A program made the translations under genes and the position numbers. Positions 11,977 to 20,317 of a DNA stretch of 64,000 bases are shown here, piece after piece; position 1 is the first letter of the stretch, and each line of letters begins with the position of its first letter. The notes beneath the pieces were generated by a model that was given only the letters and a program-made list of their open reading frames with translations, was not told the DNA's origin and searched no databases. The stretch is from the NCBI GenBank assembly GCA_945901855.1, contig CAMDLT010000005.1, forward strand, positions 1 to 64,000. Reading direction: 5' to 3'. Source of the DNA: Asaia bogorensis (GTDB taxonomy: Bacteria > Pseudomonadota > Alphaproteobacteria > CACIAM-22H2).

Positions 11977-11990
11977 TTGACATGGATCAA
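11977..11990. promoter_or_regulatory. FNR/FixK-type box in the DUF2189-ccoN intergenic region
   Basis: TTGACATGGATCAA matches TTGAY-N4-RTCAA with both half sites intact. Its centre is 70 bp before the ccoN ATG. A weak -10-like CATTTT lies at 12013-12018, the distance expected for activation from a -41.5 site. Low-oxygen activation of cbb3 oxidase by FNR/FnrL/FixK is well established in alphaproteobacteria. Confidence 0.75.
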
Positions 11991-12053
11991 TGCGGTTGGC
12001 CGGGCGAATCGGCATTTTGCGGGTCAGTCGTGCCGTCCGCATAGGAGTGAACC

Positions 12054-13526
12054 ATGTCATCCGCAACCGCCACCCTCGACCACGCAAGCGCTGCCGAGAC
12101 CAATGAGGTGGCAATGTCCAAATATCACGACGATGTCGTGCGCGCGGGCATGATTGCGACCGTGTTCTGGGGAATCGTCGGATTCCTGATGGGCAACGTG
12201 ATTGCGTCCCAGCTCGCCTTTCCGGCGATGAATTTGGGGCTTGAGTGGACGAGCTTCGGGCGCCTGCGCCCCGTCCACACCTCGGCGGTGATCTTCGCCT
12301 TCGGCGGCAATGCGATGATCGCCGCTTCCTTCTACATCGCCCAGCGTACCTGCCGCGCTCCTTTGTTCTTGGGGGCGGCGGGGGCTTGGTGCGTGTTCTG
12401 GGGCTATCAGATTTTCATCGTTCTGGCGGCGTCGGGCTACGTGCTCGGCATTACCTCGGGCAAGGAGTACGCCGAGCCCGAATGGTATGTCGATTTGTGG
12501 CTAACGCTTGTGTGGGTGCTCTATCTGGTCGTATTCGCGGGCACGCTCATCAAGCGACGCGAGCCGCACATCTATGTCGCGAACTGGTTTATTCTTGCGT
12601 TCATCATCACCGTCGCCATGCTGCATATCGGCAACAACCTGCAGGTGCCGGTGTCGTTTCTGGGCGCCAAGAGCTACACGGTGCCGGGCGGCGTGCAGGA
12701 TGCGATGATCCAATGGTGGTACGGCCACAATGCCGTCGGCTTCTTCTTGACCGCAGCGTTCCTCGGCATGATGTACTATTTCATCCCGAAGGCCGCCAAC
12801 CGCCCGGTCTATTCCTACCGGCTGTCGATCGTGCATTTCTGGTCGCTGATCTTCCTCTATATCTGGGCAGGTCCGCACCATCTGCACTACACCTCGCTGC
12901 CGGACTGGGCGCAGACGCTCGGCATGACGTTTTCGATCATGCTGTGGATGCCGTCCTGGGGCGGCATGATCAACGGTCTGATGACGCTGTCGGGCGCTTG
13001 GGACAAGCTGCGCACCGACACGTCCTTGCGCTTTTCCATTACGGCCGTCGCCTTCTACGGCATGTCGACCTTCGAAGGCCCGATGATGTCGATCAAGGCG
13101 GTGAACGCGCTGTCGCACTACACCGACTGGACCGTCGGCCACGTGCATTCGGGCGCCATGGGATGGGTCGGGTTCATCAGCTTTGGCATGCTCTATTGGC
13201 TGGTGCCGCAGCTTTGGAACAAGGCGGGCCTCTATTCGCAGCGTATGGCGACGTGGCACTTCTGGATCGCGACGCTCGGCATCGTGCTCTACATCACGGC
13301 AATGTGGGTGTCGGGCATCATGCAGGGCCTGATGTGGCGTGCGTACGACGAATACGGCTTCTTGCAGTATTCGTTCGTCGAATCGGTCGCAGCGATGCAC
13401 CCGTTCTATGTGATCCGGTTGCTGGGCGGACTGCTCTATCTTGCGGGCGCCGTGATCATGGCCGTCAATCTTTGGAAAACCGTCACGTCCGCCGCACCCG
13501 CGCGCGCGGCCGCCGTCGCAGCCTGA
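12054..13526 (+). CDS. ccoN: cbb3-type cytochrome c oxidase subunit I
   Basis: Catalytic heme-copper subunit of the high-affinity terminal oxidase in the inner membrane. It is 490 aa with about 12 membrane helices. Conserved histidine-bearing segments are visible: [35 protein letters not shown] (the paired CuB His) and [20 protein letters not shown] (heme ligands) near residue 360. The start at ATG 12054 follows AGGAG; a later Met (MSKYHDDVV) 20 residues in could also serve. First gene of ccoNOQP, preceded by an FNR box, with ccoO 15 bp downstream. Confidence 0.97.
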   Translation: MSSATATLDHASAAETNEVAMSKYHDDVVRAGMIATVFWGIVGFLMGNVIASQLAFPAMNLGLEWTSFGRLRPVHTSAVIFAFGGNAMIAASFYIAQRTCRAPLFLGAAGAWCVFWGYQIFIVLAASGYVLGITSGKEYAEPEWYVDLWLTLVWVLYLVVFAGTLIKRREPHIYVANWFILAFIITVAMLHIGNNLQVPVSFLGAKSYTVPGGVQDAMIQWWYGHNAVGFFLTAAFLGMMYYFIPKAANRPVYSYRLSIVHFWSLIFLYIWAGPHHLHYTSLPDWAQTLGMTFSIMLWMPSWGGMINGLMTLSGAWDKLRTDTSLRFSITAVAFYGMSTFEGPMMSIKAVNALSHYTDWTVGHVHSGAMGWVGFISFGMLYWLVPQLWNKAGLYSQRMATWHFWIATLGIVLYITAMWVSGIMQGLMWRAYDEYGFLQYSFVESVAAMHPFYVIRLLGGLLYLAGAVIMAVNLWKTVTSAAPARAAAVAA

Positions 13527-13541
13527 GCCGAGGATACGAAC

Positions 13542-14267
13542 ATGGCTTTTAGTCACGCAATTTTCGAAAAAAACGTCGTTCTGCTGGCCGTCGCAACCCT
13601 CGTTACGGTGGCGATCGGCGGACTGGTGCAGATTGTGCCGCTGTTTACCATCGAGCAGACGATCGAACGGGTCGAGGGGCTTCGCCCCTACGCACCGCTC
13701 GAACTTGCCGGGCGCAACATCTATGTGCGCGAGGGCTGCTACAACTGCCACAGCCAGCAGGTCCGCCCGTTCCGCGACGAGATCGAGCGCTACGGCCATT
13801 ACAGCCTTGCCGCCGAATCGATGTTCGACCATCCGTTCCAATGGGGCTCGAAGCGCAACGGTCCCGATCTCGCGCGCGTGGGGGGCAAATACTCGGATGC
13901 GTGGCACGCCGCGCACATGATCAATCCGCGCGCCGTGGTGCCCGAATCGATCATGCCGGGCTACGCATTCATGGCGACGCGTCCGCTCGACTATGCCGAC
14001 ATCCAGGCGCATCTCAAGACGCTGAAGCTGATCGGCGTGCCCTATTCGGACGAAATGGTGGCCAACGCCAAGGCCGATCTCGAAGCGCAGAAGAATCCCG
14101 ACGCCGACACGGCTGGGCTGATGAAGCGCTATCCCAAGGCCGTGGTTTCGGCCTTCGCGGGCGAACCCGAAAAGATCACGGAACTCGACGCGATCATCGC
14201 GTACCTGCAGATGCTTGGCACGCTCGTCGATTTCCGCAACGTCAAACCCGAACAGCTGCGCCAGTAG
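13542..14267 (+). CDS. ccoO: cbb3-type oxidase subunit II (monoheme cytochrome c)
   Basis: Membrane-anchored monoheme c-type cytochrome of 241 aa. An N-terminal anchor ([20 protein letters not shown]) is followed by [20 protein letters not shown] with the heme site C66-x-x-C69-H70. The distal Met ligand lies in the [12 protein letters not shown] region. The C-terminus has the [13 protein letters not shown] helix typical of CcoO. It passes electrons from CcoP to the heme-copper centre of CcoN. It follows ccoN by 15 bp and precedes ccoQ by 22 bp, all clearly one operon. Confidence 0.97.
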   Translation: MAFSHAIFEKNVVLLAVATLVTVAIGGLVQIVPLFTIEQTIERVEGLRPYAPLELAGRNIYVREGCYNCHSQQVRPFRDEIERYGHYSLAAESMFDHPFQWGSKRNGPDLARVGGKYSDAWHAAHMINPRAVVPESIMPGYAFMATRPLDYADIQAHLKTLKLIGVPYSDEMVANAKADLEAQKNPDADTAGLMKRYPKAVVSAFAGEPEKITELDAIIAYLQMLGTLVDFRNVKPEQLRQ

Positions 14268-14289
14268 CCGCACGCCGCAGGAGAGCGCC

Positions 14290-14445
14290 ATGGATGCTAG
14301 CCAACTGATGCCGTTGCTGGGAACGATCGCGACGGTCTGGTTCTTCGTTTTCTTCGTGGGAATGCTGGCGTGGGTTTTTTGGCCCTCGCACAAAGCGCGC
14401 ATGGACGACCAGGCGCGCATCCCGCTGCGCAACGACCGACTCTAG
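14290..14445 (+). CDS. ccoQ: cbb3-type oxidase small subunit CcoQ
   Basis: A 51-aa single-span membrane protein, MDASQLMPLLGTIATVWFFV at the start, followed by the conserved FVGMLAWVFWPSHKARMDDQ. CcoQ stabilises the cbb3 complex, particularly under oxygen, by helping CcoP association. The ATG at 14290 follows AGGAGAGCGCC. The frame is open further upstream inside ccoO, but the family pattern and the ribosome site fix this start. ccoP begins 13 bp after the stop. Confidence 0.95.
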   Translation: MDASQLMPLLGTIATVWFFVFFVGMLAWVFWPSHKARMDDQARIPLRNDRL

Positions 14446-14458
14446 GGGAAGCCCCGCC

Positions 14459-15328
14459 ATGCCGACAAAAATCGAAAAAGACGCCGTCACGGGCACCGAT
14501 ACGACCGGCCACGAGTGGGACGGCATCAAGGAGCTCAATACGCCGCTGCCTAAATGGTGGCTCTACACGTTCTACGCGACGATCGTGTGGGCGCTCGGCT
14601 ATTTCGTGCTGTATCCGGCGTGGCCGAGCCTCTCGGGCCACACGCCCGGCATTCTGGGCTGGACGATGCGCGGCGAAATTGCCGAACAGCTCGTGCAGGC
14701 CAACGCGGCGCAAGCGCCGTTTGTGAACCGCATCGCCGCCGCCTCGCTCGAAGACATTTCGAAGTCGACCGATCTGCGCAATTTCGCGATGGCCGGCGGG
14801 CGTTCGGTCTTCGCGGAAAACTGCGCGCCGTGCCATGGATCGGGCGGTGCCGGCAGCAAGGGCTTTCCCAACCTCGTCGACGACAATTGGATCTGGGGCG
14901 GCAAGCTCGACGACATCCACACGACGATCCAGCACGGCATTCGCAATGCGAATCCGGAATCGCGCATCTCGCAGATGCCGCGCTTCGGCACCGACGAAAT
15001 TCTCACGCGGGCCCAGATCGACGATGTGGCGGAATACGTGCTGTCGCTGTCCAAGCGCGCGCGCGATGCCGCGGCCGCCAAACGCGGCGAGGCGGTCTTC
15101 GCCGAAAACTGCGTTGCCTGCCATCAGGAGGGCGGCGTCGGCAATCCCGAAATGGGCGCGCCGAACCTTGCGGCGAACATTTGGCTCTATGGCGGCGACA
15201 AAGCGACGCTCGTCGAAACGATCCGCTATTCGCGCCAGGGCGCCATGCCCGCTTGGAGCGAGCGTCTGGATGCGGCGCGCATCAAGATGCTGACGGTATA
15301 TGTCCATGCGCTGGGCGGCGGCGAATGA
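14459..15328 (+). CDS. ccoP: cbb3-type oxidase subunit III (diheme cytochrome c)
   Basis: Diheme c-type cytochrome, entry point of electrons into cbb3 oxidase; 289 aa. An N-terminal segment with GHEWDGIKELNTPLPKWW is the family signature, followed by a membrane anchor (FYATIVWALGYFVLYPAW). The two heme motifs are CAPCH at 122-126 and CVACH at 218-222. The Met ligands are likely in ISQMPRFG and GAMPAWSERL. The protein ends YVHALGGGE. The 3' end is next to ccoG, whose start codon is ambiguous and may overlap. Confidence 0.97.
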   Translation: MPTKIEKDAVTGTDTTGHEWDGIKELNTPLPKWWLYTFYATIVWALGYFVLYPAWPSLSGHTPGILGWTMRGEIAEQLVQANAAQAPFVNRIAAASLEDISKSTDLRNFAMAGGRSVFAENCAPCHGSGGAGSKGFPNLVDDNWIWGGKLDDIHTTIQHGIRNANPESRISQMPRFGTDEILTRAQIDDVAEYVLSLSKRARDAAAAKRGEAVFAENCVACHQEGGVGNPEMGAPNLAANIWLYGGDKATLVETIRYSRQGAMPAWSERLDAARIKMLTVYVHALGGGE

Positions 15329-16826
15329 CGTGCCCGACGATCTGAATATCCACGACGCGGTTTCGACCAAGACGCTCAAGGCGGCGGCGCCGCTCTATAC
15401 AAGCCGCATCAAGGTCCACCCCAAAGACGTCCAGGGTCGCTATCGCACGATCAAATGGGCGATTCTGGGTTTGTGCCTTGCGGTCTACTATCTGGCGCCT
15501 TGGCTGCGCTGGGATCGCGGCGCGTATGCGCCCGATCAGGCCATCCTGATCGATCTGCCGGGCCGCAAAGCCTATTTCTTCTTTCTCGAGATCTGGCCGC
15601 AGGAAGTTTATTTCCTGACCGGATTGCTGGTGTTGGCTGCGATCGGCCTGTTTCTGGCGACGTCGTTGTTCGGGCGCGTATGGTGCGGCTATGCCTGCCC
15701 GCAAACCGTGTGGACCGACCTGTTCATGCTGGTCGAACGCTGGATCGAGGGGGATCGCAACGCGCGCATGCGCTTGGACCAGGCACCCGCTTCGGCCGGC
15801 AAATTCGCCAAACGCACGGCCAAGCATGTCGCGTGGTTGCTGATCGCGTTTGCCACGGGCGGGGCTTGGATTCTTTATTTTGGCGACGCGCCCACGCTGG
15901 TGGGCGAGATTTTCACCGGCCGCGCGTCGTTGAACGACTATTTCTTCATCGGCCTTTTTGCCGCCACGACCTACACCCTGGCGGGCCACGCGCGCGAGCA
16001 GGTCTGTACCTATATGTGCCCGTGGCCGCGAATCCAGGGCGCCATGCTCGACGACCAATCCTATGTGGTCACGTACGAAGATTGGCGCGGCGAGCCGCGC
16101 GGCAAACTCGCGAAGACAGCCGCAGGCATCGATCCGTGGCTCGGTCGCGGCGACTGCGTCGACTGCAACGCGTGCGTCGCAACCTGTCCGACCGGCATCG
16201 ACATTCGCGACGGCCAGCAGCTTGAATGTATCGGCTGCGGCCTGTGCATCGACGCGTGCGACGCGGTGATGGACAAGGTCGGTCGTCCGCGCGGTTTGAT
16301 CCGTTTCGATACGCTCGACAACCAGCGTATGCGCGCGGCGGGGAAACCGGCAGTGCATAAATTCGTGCGGCCGCGCACGATCCTTTATGCGAGCGTGTTG
16401 GCCGCCGTCGGCGGAATTATGCTAACGGCCTTGCTGATGCGCAGCACGGTCGAGCTTGGCGTGCAGCGCGATCGCAATCCCAATTTCGTGCGCCTGGTCG
16501 ACGGCGGCGTTCGCAATGCCTACACGATCCATGTACTCAACAAAACGCACGAGCCGCGCGACTATACGCTGTCGGTCGAGGGGCTTGCGGGCGCCCGCAT
16601 TTCGGCCGTGGGCGACGAGCGCGCTGCCGACCGTGTCGCGCTGTCGGCAAAACCCGATGCCGTCGCCAGTGCACGCGTGTTCGTAACGCTTCCCGCAGGG
16701 TTCGCCGCCGCGCGCGAATCCACGTCCATCGAATTCGTGCTGCGCCAGTCCGGCGGTCCCGACCGGGCCGAGCGCAGCGCCGTTTTCGTCGCCCCCCACG
16801 ACGAAAGATCAAGGAGCCGTCCATGA
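15300..16826 (+). CDS. ccoG: cbb3 oxidase assembly ferredoxin-like protein CcoG/RdxA (FixG)
   Basis: Membrane-bound polyferredoxin that supports copper insertion into cbb3 oxidase; recent work on the family implicates Cu(II) reduction. About 508 aa from ATG 15300, which overlaps ccoP by 29 bp; ATG 15306 or a GTG at 15330 just after the ccoP stop are alternatives. Several membrane helices, WCGYACPQTVWTDLF and CTYMCPWPRIQGAM carry conserved Cys, and two 4Fe-4S motifs lie at CVDCNACVATCP and CIGCGLCIDACD. After the last helix comes an Ig-like FixG C-terminal domain. The last 120 or so codons are duplicated downstream (see the chimeric ORF). Confidence 0.95.
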   Translation: MSMRWAAANDVPDDLNIHDAVSTKTLKAAAPLYTSRIKVHPKDVQGRYRTIKWAILGLCLAVYYLAPWLRWDRGAYAPDQAILIDLPGRKAYFFFLEIWPQEVYFLTGLLVLAAIGLFLATSLFGRVWCGYACPQTVWTDLFMLVERWIEGDRNARMRLDQAPASAGKFAKRTAKHVAWLLIAFATGGAWILYFGDAPTLVGEIFTGRASLNDYFFIGLFAATTYTLAGHAREQVCTYMCPWPRIQGAMLDDQSYVVTYEDWRGEPRGKLAKTAAGIDPWLGRGDCVDCNACVATCPTGIDIRDGQQLECIGCGLCIDACDAVMDKVGRPRGLIRFDTLDNQRMRAAGKPAVHKFVRPRTILYASVLAAVGGIMLTALLMRSTVELGVQRDRNPNFVRLVDGGVRNAYTIHVLNKTHEPRDYTLSVEGLAGARISAVGDERAADRVALSAKPDAVASARVFVTLPAGFAAARESTSIEFVLRQSGGPDRAERSAVFVAPHDERSRSRP

Positions 16827-17314
16827 CCGCCGATAGCGCCGCCGCGATCGGGTTCCGCAATCAGTATCTTCGGCTCGTCTTTCCAAGCGTGCAGCGCGAT
16901 CGCAATCCCAATTTCGTGCGCCTGGTCGACGGCGGAATTCGCAACGCCTACACGATCCACGTGCTCAACAAAGCGCACGAGCCGCGCGACTATACGCTGG
17001 CCGTCGAGGGGCTTGCCGGCGCCCGCATTTCGAGCGTGGGCGACGAGCGCGCTGCCGACCGTGTCGCGCTGTCGGCAAAACCCGATGCCGTCGCCAGTGC
17101 ACGCGTGTTCGTAACGCTTCCCGCAGGGTTCGCCGCCGCGCGCGAATCCACGCCGATCGAATTCGTGCTGCGCCAGTTCGGCGCTCCCGACCGGGCCGAG
17201 CGCAGCGCCGTTTTTGTTGCCCCCCACGACGAGAGATCAAGGAGACGTCCATGACCGCCGACAGCGCCGCCGCGATCGCGTTCCGCAACCGCTATCTTTG
17301 GCTTGTCTTTCCCA
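16459..17314. repeat. tandem duplication of about 428 bp (ccoG 3' end plus ccoH 5' end)
   Basis: Two direct copies abut: roughly 16459-16886 and 16887-17314. Each holds the last part of ccoG from GTGCAGCGCGATCGC onward, the short junction with its AAGGAG site, and the first 20 or so codons of ccoH. I count by eye about 26 mismatches over about 425 positions, so close to 94 percent identity, with over 60 bp in the middle identical. The 428-bp offset is not a multiple of three, yet both copies stay open in the needed frames. Confidence 0.9.
16823..17254 (+). CDS. chimeric ORF: ccoH N-terminus fused to a second copy of the ccoG C-terminal domain
   Basis: The 143-aa product starts MTADSAAAIGFRNQYLRLVF, nearly the same as the N-terminus of the true CcoH, and then switches in frame to QRDRNPNFVRLVDGGIRNAY, the Ig-like tail of CcoG, continuing to the same end as CcoG. 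It arose from the tandem duplication described above. Its ATG overlaps the ccoG stop (ATGA) and its stop overlaps the ATG of the real ccoH in the same way, so translation coupling is kept. The CcoH membrane segment is missing, so the product should be soluble in the cytoplasm unless it has another anchor. It could be a harmless by-product or an extra assembly factor; the sequence does not say. Confidence 0.75.
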   Translation: MTADSAAAIGFRNQYLRLVFPSVQRDRNPNFVRLVDGGIRNAYTIHVLNKAHEPRDYTLAVEGLAGARISSVGDERAADRVALSAKPDAVASARVFVTLPAGFAAARESTPIEFVLRQFGAPDRAERSAVFVAPHDERSRRRP

Positions 17315-17733
17315 TGATGTTTGCGGTCGTGCTGACCGCAAATATCGTGCTCGTCTATTTTGCGCTGGCGAGCTGGCCGGGTCTCGCGTTCGAAAATCCG
17401 TCCGAACGCGGACGGAAGTTCAATCAAGTTTTGCAGGCGGAAGAAAAAGAAAGCGGCCTCGGCTGGCAGCTTTCGGTACGCCACGTCGGCGACAGCATCG
17501 TCGTCGCGCTCAGCGATGCGTCCGGCGCGCCGCTGACCGATGCGACGTTGTCGGCGACGCTCGCGCGTCCATTGGGGCAAATTGCGGACCGACCGCTCGA
17601 CCTGCGCGCCGAGGCGCCTGGGATCTACCGAGCGCAGATCGTGCTTGGCGCACCGGGGCAGTGGGAAGTGCGCATCGCCGCCGTGCGCGGCGCCGATCGC
17701 TGGCACAACGCAATTCGTTTTTTGGCGAACTGA
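17251..17733 (+). CDS. ccoH: cbb3 oxidase assembly protein CcoH (FixH)
   Basis: Single-span membrane protein needed for stable cbb3 oxidase assembly; 160 aa, usual length. The N-terminal RNRYLWLVFPMMFAVVLTAN leads into the membrane helix (about 20-42), then ASWPGLAFENPSERGRKFNQ, the FixH signature with the conserved NxxxRGxxFN region. A periplasmic beta-rich domain completes it (GWQLSVRHVGDSIVVALSDA). The ATG overlaps the stop of the upstream chimeric ORF. ccoI follows 11 bp downstream. Confidence 0.93.
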   Translation: MTADSAAAIAFRNRYLWLVFPMMFAVVLTANIVLVYFALASWPGLAFENPSERGRKFNQVLQAEEKESGLGWQLSVRHVGDSIVVALSDASGAPLTDATLSATLARPLGQIADRPLDLRAEAPGIYRAQIVLGAPGQWEVRIAAVRGADRWHNAIRFLAN

Positions 17734-17744
17734 GGGACGAGGCC

Positions 17745-20105
17745 ATGGCACCGCTCGATGGAAGCCTGCCGCTCGATGCCGGAGCTCTTTGTCGCCATTG
17801 CGGCACGCCGGTCGTGGACAGCCGCGCACGTTTTTGCTGTGCAGGCTGCGAGGCGGCTTACAGCGTCGTCAAGGGGCTCGGGCTCGACGCATTCTATGCG
17901 CGGCGCGTTCAGGCCGGCACGGCCAAGACGCTGCGCCCCGAGGCCGCCCCCGATTTCGACTTTGCCGCCCGCACCACGATCGGCGACGACGGCGTTGCGG
18001 TGCTGCATTTGATGGTCGACGGGCTCTCGTGCGCAGCCTGCGTGTGGCTGATCGAAAGCGTCTATGCGCGCGAGCCGGATGTCGCCGATGCGCGCGTCAA
18101 TCTTTCGACCGGCCGATTTGCGCTCAAATGGCGCGGCGATGCCGCGCGCGCGACCGCGCTTGTCGCCCTCGTCGCGAAGCTCGGATTCCGGCTCGTGCCG
18201 TACGACCCTGCGTGCTTGGGCACGGCGCAGGATGCGGAAGAAATGCGCCTGCTGAAGGCGCTGGGCGTCGCGGGGTTTGCGGCGGGCAACGTCATGATGC
18301 TGTCGGTCGCGGTATGGGCTGGCGTTGATATGGGGCCTGCGACAAAAGATCTGCTGCATTGGGTTTCGGCCCTCATCGGCTTGCCTTGCATCTTCTATGC
18401 GGGGCTGCCCTTCTATCGCTCGGCGTGGCAAGCGTTGCGCGGCGGGCGGCTCAATATGGACGTGCCGATCGCCGTGGGCGTTACGATGACGGCGGCGATG
18501 AGCGTATCGGAAACGCTGCGCAGCGGTCCTTACGCCTATTTCGACGCCGCGTTGACGCTGCTGTTTTTCCTGCTCGCAGGCCGCTATCTCGACCAGCGCG
18601 CGCGCGGCAAGGTGCGCGCGTCGGCGGCGCACCTGCTTGCGCTTGGCCAACGCCCCGTGACGCTTCTGGGCGCGGACGGCGCGCTGCGCGCGGTCGCGGC
18701 CGACAGCGTGCGCGCGGGCGACGTCGTGTTCGTCGCGTCGGGCGAACGCGTTGGCATCGACGGAACGGTGGCCGAAGGGCGCTCGTTGGTCGATGCCGCC
18801 CTTGTGACCGGCGAAGCGATCCCGCAAGACGTGGCGCCCGGCGCCAAGGTCTATGCGGGCATGGTCAATCTCGGTTCGGCGCTGAAGATCCGCACCGATG
18901 CGACCGGCGAAGGCACGCTGCTCGCCGAAATCGTGCGCCTCGTCGAAGCGGCCGAGCGCAGCCGCGGCCGGTTCGTGGCGATCGCCGAGCGCGTGACGCG
19001 CGCCTACGCCCCGGTCGTGCATGTGACCGCACTCGCGACGTTCCTTGGCTGGCATTTCTGGCTGGGTGCCGATTGGCAGGTCGCGCTGCTCTATGCGGTC
19101 GCGACGCTCATCGTTACCTGCCCGTGCGCGCTGGGGCTTGCGGTGCCTGCCGTGCAGACGGTCGCCTCCGGGCGTCTGCTTGCCAGCCGCGTGCTGCTCA
19201 AGAACGCGACCGCGCTCGAACGCTTGGCCCAGATCGACATGGTCGTGTTCGACAAGACCGGCACCTTGACGCAAGGCCGCCCGACGTTGCGCGCCGATTC
19301 TTCGCGGGCCGATGGGGATCTGCGCTTGGCGGCCTCGCTTGCTGCGGCCTCGCGCCATCCTTTGGCGCGCGCTTTGTGCCGGGCGTGTCCCGACCAGCCC
19401 GTTTTGCCGGACGTGATCGAACATGCCGGGCTTGGGCTTGCGTGCGGCGATTTGCGGCTCGGCAGCCGCGCGTTTTGCGGCGTGGATGCAAACGCAGGCC
19501 CTGCCGACGGTCCGGAAATGTGGCTGCGCACCGGCGATGGCCGCACCCAGCGTTTTGCCTTCGACGACAGCGTGCGCGCGGATGCCGCCGTTGCGATCGC
19601 GGCGCTGCACAAGCGCGGCTACAAGTTGGCACTGCTGTCAGGCGACCGGGCGGAGACGGTGGCGGGCGTTGCCGAGAGCCTGGGAATCGACGAATGGCAT
19701 GCGGGCGTCGATCCCACGCAAAAGGCTGCGCGTCTTGCTGCCTACACCGCCAGCGGACGGCGCGTGCTGATGGTCGGCGACGGTCTCAACGACGCGCCTG
19801 CACTTGCGGCCGCCCACGCCTCCTTGTCGCCGGCCAGCGGCGCAGACATCGCCCAGATCGCCGCCGACGCCGTGTTCCAGGGCGACAAGCTTGCTCCGGT
19901 CGTCGAATTGCTTGATACCGCGCGCGCGGCGCGCCGCCTAGTCGGCCAAAATATCGCGTTTTCGATTTTCTACAATGCGGTTGCCGTCCCGCTGGCGATG
20001 CTTGGGATGGTCACGCCGCCGATCGCGGCCGCCCTGATGTCCAGCTCGTCGATCGTCGTCGTGCTGAACGCGCTGCGCTTGGCCCGGCAAAAAGGAGCGC
20101 GCTGA
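17745..20105 (+). CDS. ccoI: copper-translocating P-type ATPase CcoI (FixI)
   Basis: P1B-type ATPase delivering copper for the CuB site of cbb3 oxidase. ATG 17745 gives 786 aa. The N-terminus has a Cys cluster typical of FixI (CRHCG at 16-20 and FCCAGC at 30-35) and a metal-binding motif LSCAAC (Cys96 and Cys99). Several membrane helices follow. The transport motif TCPCALGLAVP has Cys459 and Cys461. The phosphorylated Asp is Asp503 in VFDKTGTLTQGRP, and GDGLNDAPAL is the hinge motif near the C-terminus. The upstream frame is open into ccoH but is not supported. Its stop overlaps ccoS (TGATG). Confidence 0.96.
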   Translation: MAPLDGSLPLDAGALCRHCGTPVVDSRARFCCAGCEAAYSVVKGLGLDAFYARRVQAGTAKTLRPEAAPDFDFAARTTIGDDGVAVLHLMVDGLSCAACVWLIESVYAREPDVADARVNLSTGRFALKWRGDAARATALVALVAKLGFRLVPYDPACLGTAQDAEEMRLLKALGVAGFAAGNVMMLSVAVWAGVDMGPATKDLLHWVSALIGLPCIFYAGLPFYRSAWQALRGGRLNMDVPIAVGVTMTAAMSVSETLRSGPYAYFDAALTLLFFLLAGRYLDQRARGKVRASAAHLLALGQRPVTLLGADGALRAVAADSVRAGDVVFVASGERVGIDGTVAEGRSLVDAALVTGEAIPQDVAPGAKVYAGMVNLGSALKIRTDATGEGTLLAEIVRLVEAAERSRGRFVAIAERVTRAYAPVVHVTALATFLGWHFWLGADWQVALLYAVATLIVTCPCALGLAVPAVQTVASGRLLASRVLLKNATALERLAQIDMVVFDKTGTLTQGRPTLRADSSRADGDLRLAASLAAASRHPLARALCRACPDQPVLPDVIEHAGLGLACGDLRLGSRAFCGVDANAGPADGPEMWLRTGDGRTQRFAFDDSVRADAAVAIAALHKRGYKLALLSGDRAETVAGVAESLGIDEWHAGVDPTQKAARLAAYTASGRRVLMVGDGLNDAPALAAAHASLSPASGADIAQIAADAVFQGDKLAPVVELLDTARAARRLVGQNIAFSIFYNAVAVPLAMLGMVTPPIAAALMSSSSIVVVLNALRLARQKGAR

Positions 20106-20317
20106 TGGAAGCTTTGCTGATCTTGATTCCGGTGTCGCTGCTGCTTGCAGGTGCGGGTCTGGCGGCGTTTTTGTGGTCGCTGCGCAGCGCCCAATACGAG
20201 GATCTGGAAGGGGCCGCGAATCGTATCCTGTTTGCCGACGACAAGCCCCTGCCCGAACGCCGCCGCAAGGCGGTCCCGAAAAGCGAACCGGACGTGCCCG
20301 CTACCGAAGCGCGTTGA
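20105..20317 (+). CDS. ccoS: cbb3-type oxidase assembly protein CcoS (FixS)
   Basis: A 70-aa small membrane protein, MEALLILIPVSLLLAGAGLA with one N-terminal helix, followed by the conserved FLWSLRSAQYEDLEGAANRI and LFADDKPLPERR, which are diagnostic of FixS. CcoS is required for cofactor insertion into the catalytic subunit. The start overlaps the ccoI stop. The 3' end overlaps the convergent monooxygenase gene by 17 bp. It closes the ccoNOQP-GHIS unit. Confidence 0.95.
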   Translation: MEALLILIPVSLLLAGAGLAAFLWSLRSAQYEDLEGAANRILFADDKPLPERRRKAVPKSEPDVPATEAR

